From positions 65,025,067 through 65,089,066 of the forward strand of contig OX359245.1 in assembly GCA_947179485.1 (NCBI GenBank): DNA of 64,000 bases. The letters are read 5' to 3'. Position numbers and translations under genes: made by a program. This DNA is from Allacma fusca. Its lineage: Eukaryota; Arthropoda; Collembola; Symphypleona; Sminthuridae. Under the pieces are notes generated by a model. That model was given only the letters and a program-made list of their open reading frames with translations, did not search any database and was not told the DNA's origin. Shown piece after piece: positions 57,121 to 64,000 of this stretch (position 1 is its first letter; the number at the start of each line of letters is the position of its first letter).

Positions 57121-57342
57121 AGTTTTTTCGAACGTAATTTACGTAGATACTGTAAACCTAACTTTGATCTAGCTCTCAAAGATGCAGTATACAGCTGAGC
57201 ATGAGTCAAAACAGGTTCTTTGAGGTAGTCACCAACCCTTTCAAAGGTCTGACCCTGAGATTTATTTATCAAGAGGGGGAATCCTAACCAAACAGGAAAT
57301 TGTAAACAAAAAGGTCGATGTTGTTTGGGTCCAGCTCAATGA
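57121..57342 (-). pseudogene. Helitron helicase C-terminal remnant
   Basis: The minus strand reads HRPFCLQFPVWLGFPLLINK, then SQGQTFERVGDYLKEPVLTH and AQLYTASLRARSK. This is the last part of a Pif1-type SF1 helicase as found in Helitron Rep-Hel proteins (family pattern: INKSQGQ, V-G-YL, P-V-x-THGQLY, then a Ser-Arg finger). Here THGQLY is THAQLY and the SR motif is altered. The remaining Rep and helicase motifs are missing, so it is a dead fragment. No CTRR terminus was found. Confidence 0.8.
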
Positions 57343-58053
57343 AAAGTATAACGATTATCGCTCGAGCTGCTCTATAGGAAAATTACCTCCGCAATAATAT
57401 TGTTATTTATTAAGGATTTATCGATATTTTTTTAATACAGTCAGTTGACAAAGACAGAAGTGACGAGTAATTTTTTAAACAAAGTCAGAAATACGAGAAT
57501 TAATTGAGGGAGATTCTCACAGAGTCCAAAACCCTGCGTAAATCCATTGAATCAAGATAATCAAATGTGGTTTGTTTATTTCATGCAATAATGGACTGAG
57601 CAGGAAGACATCTGAATTAATTTTTGTGGCAATGTAAATGAACCTAAGTACAAATGATTTTGTTATCTGACGCATGTCCGGTGCAAGGCTAAATGTGCTT
57701 TAATGCTTAAGCAAAATTTTACTATTTCAGCAGAAGCTAACCGAGAGGACACTGCAACTGAGCAATAACGTCGATGACAAATTAAGCATGACAGGCTAAT
57801 GTATTTATCCATTGGAAATAATATTAAGATAATAATTAAGCGGAGAAAGATGAGAATGTGAATTGTCATGTGACAAGATAAAAGTAATTTAATAATAAGC
57901 TCGTATGTATATAGATAGTTTTGCTATTATATCTAGATTCAATAACATTTTAAATAAATCTCACATCCTGTATTTACATTATGTATAAATGTGCACGACG
58001 AATAATGTTATTCACTTGACGATGACTTCAAAATCTTCCTGGGGTTTAAGCTG
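57343..58053. other. intergenic DNA
   Basis: No gene or repeat recognised apart from a possible continuation of the Helitron remnant at its left edge. Confidence 0.55.
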
Positions 58054-58996
58054 TTACTCCAACTTTCGCAACAATCTAATAATTTGTCGAACTGTGCCTT
58101 TATTGGAGCCCCCATAACCGTCCCCAGGTTGAGAAGTTGTGGCGCTGGATTTCCTCCTCTTTCCCCGCTCAGATCGTGGGCAAGTTTTTGTTGGACCATT
58201 ATAGGGCTGGAGTAAAGAAGGAAAAGTATTTTTACAGTTATTGCAAATTCCCATTAAAAAAAATTTATAACATAATAAATGAAGTACTAAAACTAAAACA
58301 ATTCAAAATTAGTAGCTGATAATGTGAAATTTGAAACTTACTGACGCCGAAGCTCTGAGTCCTCTAGGAATTTTTATATAGCCGAAATTATGGTTGAAGG
58401 TAATGCAATACACTGCCAAGTAGGTAATGTCAGCTGTGGTCACGTCCCCTGGTAATGTCAACTCAATAGTTTTGCCCGAATATCTTTTTGGTTTTTGGCA
58501 CCTAATCAATAAAATTCCAATCAGGAAATAATTTGTCACAAGCTCTCAATCCACATGTTATTCTCGCTTTAATACCACTTTCTTCATATGAAGAATAAAT
58601 TTGTAAGCATTGTACATTTCCCGCATATGATTTATCTATTATAAAAAAAATGGTACTTTATATACTTTTTTCAAAATTTTGCAAAAGCTTTTTTAAAAAG
58701 TATTTTTCTAGCCTGCCATTTTCATCCGGCACAATATGTTTGAATTGTAAACCTCCGCGGGGCTTCTCCTGCAAATATTTGTTATCATCTCCAACGACAA
58801 ACCAAGCATCAGGGGCATCCCCGTCGTAATAGAAATCGTGTATTTTGATGGTTTTCTCATCCAGGATTTGCACCCGTCCTGACCTGACACCGTGGTCAAA
58901 GGTGCGGAATTTCCCAAGGCCGATGGGTCTCTCTGCAGCAAGTGCGATAATGAGGCAGGTGCCAAATACAATAATTATTCCTGGAATCCTCGCCAT
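58054..58996 (-). CDS. secreted DM13-domain protein
   Basis: Three minus-strand exons: 58996-58713, 58501-58342 and 58206-58054, 198 residues in all. A signal peptide (MARIPGIIIVFGTCLIIALA) precedes a DM13 domain (about residues 26-148): LGKFRTFDHGVRSGRVQILD, FYYDGDAPDAWFVVG, then across the intron KRYSGKTIELTLPGD and FNHNFGYIKIPRGL. DM13 domains occur in extracellular and cuticle-linked proteins such as Skeletor, often beside DOMON redox domains; none is seen here. The basic tail (ERGKRRKS) is unusual. The first intron appears to start with GC rather than GT: homology places the junction at ENGR/CQKPK, and only that border keeps phase. The second intron is GT-AG. Confidence 0.85.
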
Positions 58997-61900
58997 GACT
59001 AGAGATTATAGACAGATTTTCTATGGGCACTTTTAAAACGGGCGAAAAATTTTACACAATTTCGGTATGAGGTATATAACAACTGGGGAGATTTGAGCAC
59101 ACGATCCCCATAAGTTTGACACTCAATTAAGGTGCACTTGAGTAGCGAGTAATTACAAGAACACAGAAACTAACAATGTATTTACTACAAGCTACACGCG
59201 AACAAATTGCGAACTCGTGGAGGCTCAAATTGGGAATGATAAGGGGAAGAACAGGACAGGTCTGTTATGACAGGATCCATGTGCACACGTGTTCTTAGTA
59301 ATGTACTTATTTTGCACAAGTTGAAGGGACAGATCAGACTCTGTTGAAGATTTCCCTGTAGTGGAATTGCAAGTCAATTAGGAAACGGTAAACTTTGGGG
59401 TGTGAGTATGTACAAGGTGTTTCATATCCCTCTTTTCCTCCTAACCCTTTCAAAGGAGTAGCTCATAAAATATTTGAGCCCACAAATTGTACTTATAGCA
59501 AATTCGTTTCCAGATTTCATAAAATTTAATTCTAAACTTTTGTCAAAATTTGGCCATCTCAACATGTGCGAAATGCGGGCGAAGATTCCTATACACATTC
59601 CTCCTGTTCTTATGGGCCATTTACGCAGTTCTCAAATTAGGGACCTGTTAGATTTGTCCCAAATAGCCCGTAAAATTTTCTTGTAAAAGAGCATAAAAAA
59701 TTTGCTGAAATAAAAAATTACCGGAGTTAAAACTAGTAAATAAAATCAAATGAATTTGGTTCAGTGACCCTTGCGTGACTGGAAAAATTTCTCGAGTTCA
59801 AAGGAACAAATTTTAGAAAATCCGAGACAGAATTTCTTACCAATTGTGGGTGAATCAAATATTTTTTGAGTTACTCCCTTATGTGGGCTACTGAAAGGGA
59901 AAATATATGAAGCCCCCTGTACATAAGTTCTAAGGAGGAGGAAAATGAACGTGACCAAGGCAAGCCACAGTTACAATTGACAATGTCTGTCTTGTCTATA
60001 CACAACAGGAGTAAATTTGACATTTGAAGAAATGCTTTGACAAAAAATCTCCTATACATAGCTATAACCCTATGACATCTGTAACCAGAATCGTGCCTCT
60101 GTGACTTCTAAGGCACTTGGCCCGACAGCAGAAATAACGATGGCATCATTTTTATGCATGTTTCGTCCTCCAGTCTTAAATATTCAAGGTATGTTGAAGG
60201 AAATAAAATCCCATTTTGAGAACAGGCTCTTGTGGTTAGATCCATAAAATTAGTTGAGCAAATGTTACAATAAAAATAGAGTCATTGAAAATTTTACCTT
60301 AAATGAATTAAAAATTACTTGTGACATTGAAATGTGTATTAATCGTGCACTTACTATTTAAAAGGCCAAGATTTACGTATTGCAGGTTCAGAAGAACACA
60401 ACAAATGCATACACTCAATGTATATACCCATAAATATATAAGTATGTATGTACATATCTACATGTGTGTATTCATGTAGATTCAATCCTCTTATTTTTAC
60501 CAGTGACCTAATAGGAATTGTTAATTGCAAGAGCACCGCTCATATTATCACAGCTAGCTCTTACAAATTGCATACAAGCATTTCCGTACATACTAATTGT
60601 AAGTCTTGAGAATTACGGATCCTCAACATCAATTAGACACGCTTTGAGAACAAGGGTACAATTGCATGGGGGAATACATATCAACCCGTTAGAGGTTACT
60701 AGCAGGTTTGTTTTACTTTAAATAAAATAATTTTTCGATTGCTTGTGTATACACTTGAAACCTTATTCTCTTTATCGGAGACTCCTTTTTAATAAAAGTT
60801 TTTCAAAGTCCAGCAATGCGATCAATGAAAGGTTCATGAAATGGCTAAAATTTTATTGAAACTAAGTCATGGGTCATACTACGAAAGCCCGAAATGAACT
60901 TTTAAAGCGAATAACAATGTAATTAAAATTATTTAAAAATTGTTGTCCCCCACTTTTTACGACGTTCCGGAGGGATTCTGTACACAAATATTGTAACGAA
61001 TATAAAAATTTGAGAGAAACAATTTGAATAAGAACTAGGATAAGCTAAACAAGTAGAGGGAAAAGACATATGTGAGGCAAAGAACAGAGAGATTATGCAC
61101 ATAAATTGAAAGAACTAACCTTGAAAAGGTAATGGAAAAAGAATTGGCTTAAAGTTGAAATTTAGGGCAAGAAGAAGGAAAAGATAGAAGATGATCAAGT
61201 AAGATGAAAGCGAATGAAATAAGAGAGTAGTATAATAATTTATTATTGAAGAGGCAGCAGGTTCAATGGTACATATCTTAGCTGCAAGTTTCATTCTACC
61301 TAAAAGATGCAGAGATTGACAGACATACAAAATGAGAAGTACAAGGAAAGGAATCACGGATTGCAATCAAAGTCTACTCCAATACTACAACATGGGGAAA
61401 GGAAAAAAAAACTAGTTGTGAAAAAATAGAAGCAACGATCATTCCGTATAATTGAGTCTTCACACAGACTTATGAAACACCTTTTTTTTAACATGTGACA
61501 AGTGAATTTAATGTGAATTAATTTATCAAATGGAACATGCAATAAAAGTACACAGCTTTTTACCATCAAATTACCGTTTTATTAACTACACAAAAACATT
61601 ACGCATCTTGGCGAGTGTGACATCCATACATAATAAATAAATAATAATAAATAGATAATAATAAATAAATAATAATAAATAGATAATAATAAATAAATAA
61701 TAATAAATAGATAATAATAAATAAATAATAATAAATAGATAATAATAAATAAATAAGAATAAATAGAAATTAATAATAATTACAAATAAAATAAGATTTT
61801 AATGGCGTTACGTTTGTACCCTATTTCATGTTTTCAGAGTTCATTCCTCAGCTGTCTCTACTACAGATTCATGCTAAATCAGTTAGAGAATAACGAAGGG

Positions 61901-62920
61901 ACTCTTTCTGGCCTTGACAAGGACAGGAATTTGTTTCTACTATTTTGTGTAATTGCTGTTTTAATCCTGTTATGTATGTAGGTCTGTTAAAGCATTTAAT
62001 AGTAATAAATAAATAAAAACATGTAGTAATGTAATTATTATGATCACATGTTGAAATTGTTTAAATTTTGTATTATAGTTCAGAGTGAAGACTAGTATAA
62101 GCAGAAAATTCTAAGTAATTAGCAGTATTTTATTCGAGTGTCATGCCTCCATTAAACTAATCACACTTCCTTAGTTAGTTGAACATTAAAATCTGACTTT
62201 GCAATAACCATAACCATTAGTGTTCGCGGAGCGCTATACGCAAGCGGACATTTGAACGTTTGGACAGCGCTATAAGATTAACGTTACGCCAACCATCCTA
62301 ACGTTAGAATTGTTCATTGGTACAATAGTCCTGCAACGTTCAGGGTTTTCCAGGATACTTAACAGTATAAAATTAAGGGTCATTTCCTAACTACTGTTTT
62401 CTAGAAAAAACTAGGGACTATAATTTGGCATACATTCAGCTAAACTCAGAACATAAAATACTACCCTGGTAATGCATTGTAATCCAGCTGTTCAAATATA
62501 TAAATGCTTCTGAACGTTCCAGTCGTTTTGAAATTGTCGTTTTCCTATTTATTGTCTATTAATAAACATGTATCCGCTACTTACCCTTTGGAAAATTCTC
62601 TTATGCTTTGGACATGTAAATTCTGGGAAATTTTTATATATTCGTTTCCAAGGATTGACAGTAAATATCAAATAGAGATATTACTTCCACGTATCATATG
62701 ACTCTAACATGAGAATTATTGAAAGGATTATTTAAATTAGACGGTATAATGTCTGAAAGGAAACCAATATACAAAACAATAGGAAATCCAGCTTTACTTC
62801 AACCATTGGAATTCAGTCTGACATATTTTTTGATCAACAACAAACTTGAGAGTTACAGACATCAAATTTCAATACGTCAAATTTCGGGATTTGAATAGAT
62901 TTTTTTTTGCACCAGTAGTT
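58997..62920. other. intergenic DNA with a minisatellite
   Basis: No gene recognised. 61628-61765 is a tandem array (listed separately). 60400-60480 is TATG/TACA-rich low complexity. Confidence 0.6.
61628..61765. repeat. AT-rich minisatellite, about 28-bp unit
   Basis: Four to five nearly identical copies of a 28-bp unit made only of AATA/ATAAT words plus one G (AATAGATAATAAT core). Confidence 0.9.
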
Positions 62921-64000
62921 ATGCTAGGAGCAATTTCCAGAAGATATTTTTACGCTGGATTCTGGACCTGCAATTACTTTTGTCATGTTCCTTATCGTTG
63001 GGACACAGAGAGACAAATTCCTGTAAGAAAGAAGGATTTTGGAGGATATGCGGGTTGGATCATAAACATTCTGATCAATTTAGTGGGCTTCATTTGGGGC
63101 ATTGTGAGAACATTTCAAAGCTTCTCGAAATTAGATGGGTCCTTTCTGAGCTCCCAGTATTGCGTGACAACTTTTCTTTTAACATCCACGCTTTTGGTGC
63201 CACTTTTGCTTCAAATGGATCAAATTCGATGTCATGAGGATATGCTCATCATTTATCATCAGTTCATTGTATACTGCGACAGTTTTGAAAGTAATGATTT
63301 TTAAAAAAGCTTTCTTGGGAAACTCCTATAATTCGAACATGATTATAAGAACTTAATTAATTAATTAATTAGAATAAAAATAATGGAATTTATTTCTCTA
63401 GCAGAAACTATCAAAGGTTACATTCCTGGACGGCGATACTTGTTGGAACTTATCCGCAAAGACAAATTGGGAATTTTTCTCGCCAGCTGCTGGTGGAATT
63501 GGGTTCTAATTCAATGTATTGTTCTTACAATGAGTCTGATTTGTCCTGATATTCCTATATGGCCAACATCTGTACTCAAGTTTTCCTCACCGTATTTTAA
63601 TGCAATTGTTAAAGTTCTACAATTAATCCTGGTCACTTACATAATGGCAACGTGGGTCTCACTGGCTGCTTTGTACTCCATGCCCTTGTTTGAAATGATA
63701 TTTATTGTGAAAGCTGTCCTGCGAAATTCTGGGTAATTTTTAAATATTCATCATGATTAGTAAAATTTTAAAATACTCATTTTATTTAAAATATTTCAGG
63801 TTAGTTTCCTGTAAAAACAAGGCTTTCATAGGAAAATTTTTGAAGAGCTCTAAGGACATCAATTTTTACCGGGAGCTTCAAATTTTGATAAAAAATGCTA
63901 TGCACTTGTTCGGTGCATTAGCGTTACCAGCAGTACTTAGCCTTTTGATGTTGATTGCTGTGATTAATAATTATGTCATTGTTAGACTCTCAGGGTTAAT
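62921..64000 (+). CDS. seven-helix chemoreceptor-like protein, partial (runs off right edge)
   Basis: Exons 62921-63290, 63402-63732 and 63800 onward join with GT-AG borders in phases 1 and 2. The start ATG at 62921 (MLGAISRRYFYAG) was preferred because relatives also start ML and then have the same aromatic stretch before a Pro-aromatic-Arg/Glu motif (here PYRWDTERQ; PFELRLRDGE in the intact relative). Visible helices include YAGWIINILINLVGFIWGIV, QYCVTTFLLTSTLLVPLLL, NWVLIQCIVLTMSLIC, VLQLILVTYIMATWVSLAAL and LFGALALPAVLSLLMLIAVI. The phase-1 first intron matches the other two family members in the window, but the later exon splits differ, so it is a distant relative. The C-terminus is missing. 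Likely a sensory receptor; ligand unknown. Confidence 0.75.

Noticed and set aside
1-64000. tRNA and rRNA genes
   Set aside because: No cloverleaf-like segment with intact A/B boxes was noticed by eye; a covariance-model scan would be needed to exclude them.

Overview
Organism. The window looks like AT-rich chromosomal DNA of an arthropod, most likely a non-insect hexapod such as a springtail. This is inferred from gene content: an ionotropic receptor with IR93a-type motifs, a family of three-exon, roughly 390-residue seven-helix chemoreceptor-like proteins, a DUF4789-type cysteine protein, a secreted DM13 protein and a C2H2 zinc-finger gene. Introns are short with GT-AG borders, and much of the DNA is transposon. 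The species cannot be fixed from sequence alone.

Layout. 1-5440 (minus strand): coding-intact Ty3/gypsy retrotransposon A (gag, -1 frameshift, pol running off the left edge). 5.5-11.7 kb: decayed copy of a locus that is better preserved at 36.9-44.5 kb (chemoreceptor last exon, a small unidentified fragment, IR93a exons), broken by hAT-like and PIF/Harbinger-like non-autonomous elements. 12-18 kb: transposon graveyard with a pogo/Tigger-like end, a large inverted-repeat element, a CACTA-like transposase domain and SAM-like exons on the minus strand. 19.0-19.8 kb: a giant imperfect palindrome. 20.2-31.95 kb: a chemoreceptor pseudogene whose first exon holds retrotransposon B (10.2 kb, identical 545-bp LTRs, 4-bp target duplication). 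33.4-35.3 kb: two hAT-like elements side by side. 35.9-37.3 kb: an intact chemoreceptor gene. 41.5-42.5 kb: a single-exon zinc-finger gene. 44.1-51.2 kb: IR93a-like receptor, nine exons, with a 4.7-kb intron carrying a PIF/Harbinger-like element nested in a hAT-like element. 53.8-54.5 kb: DUF4789-type gene. 57.1-57.3 kb: Helitron helicase remnant. 58.05-59.0 kb: DM13 gene (minus). 62.9 kb to the edge: another chemoreceptor gene, cut off.

How it fits together. The host genes that can be named are mostly sensory: IR93a belongs to the IR25a-dependent thermo-/hygrosensory complex, and the seven-helix proteins resemble gustatory/odorant receptors. The locus appears to have been duplicated, with one copy decaying under transposon attack. 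The strongest unusual signals are two textbook -1 ribosomal frameshift cassettes (GTTAAAC and TTTAAAC, each with a short spacer and a perfect stem) in two unrelated retrotransposons, and a set of hAT-like elements (five with 8-bp target duplications) in which each family carries its own array of a private short motif near both ends.
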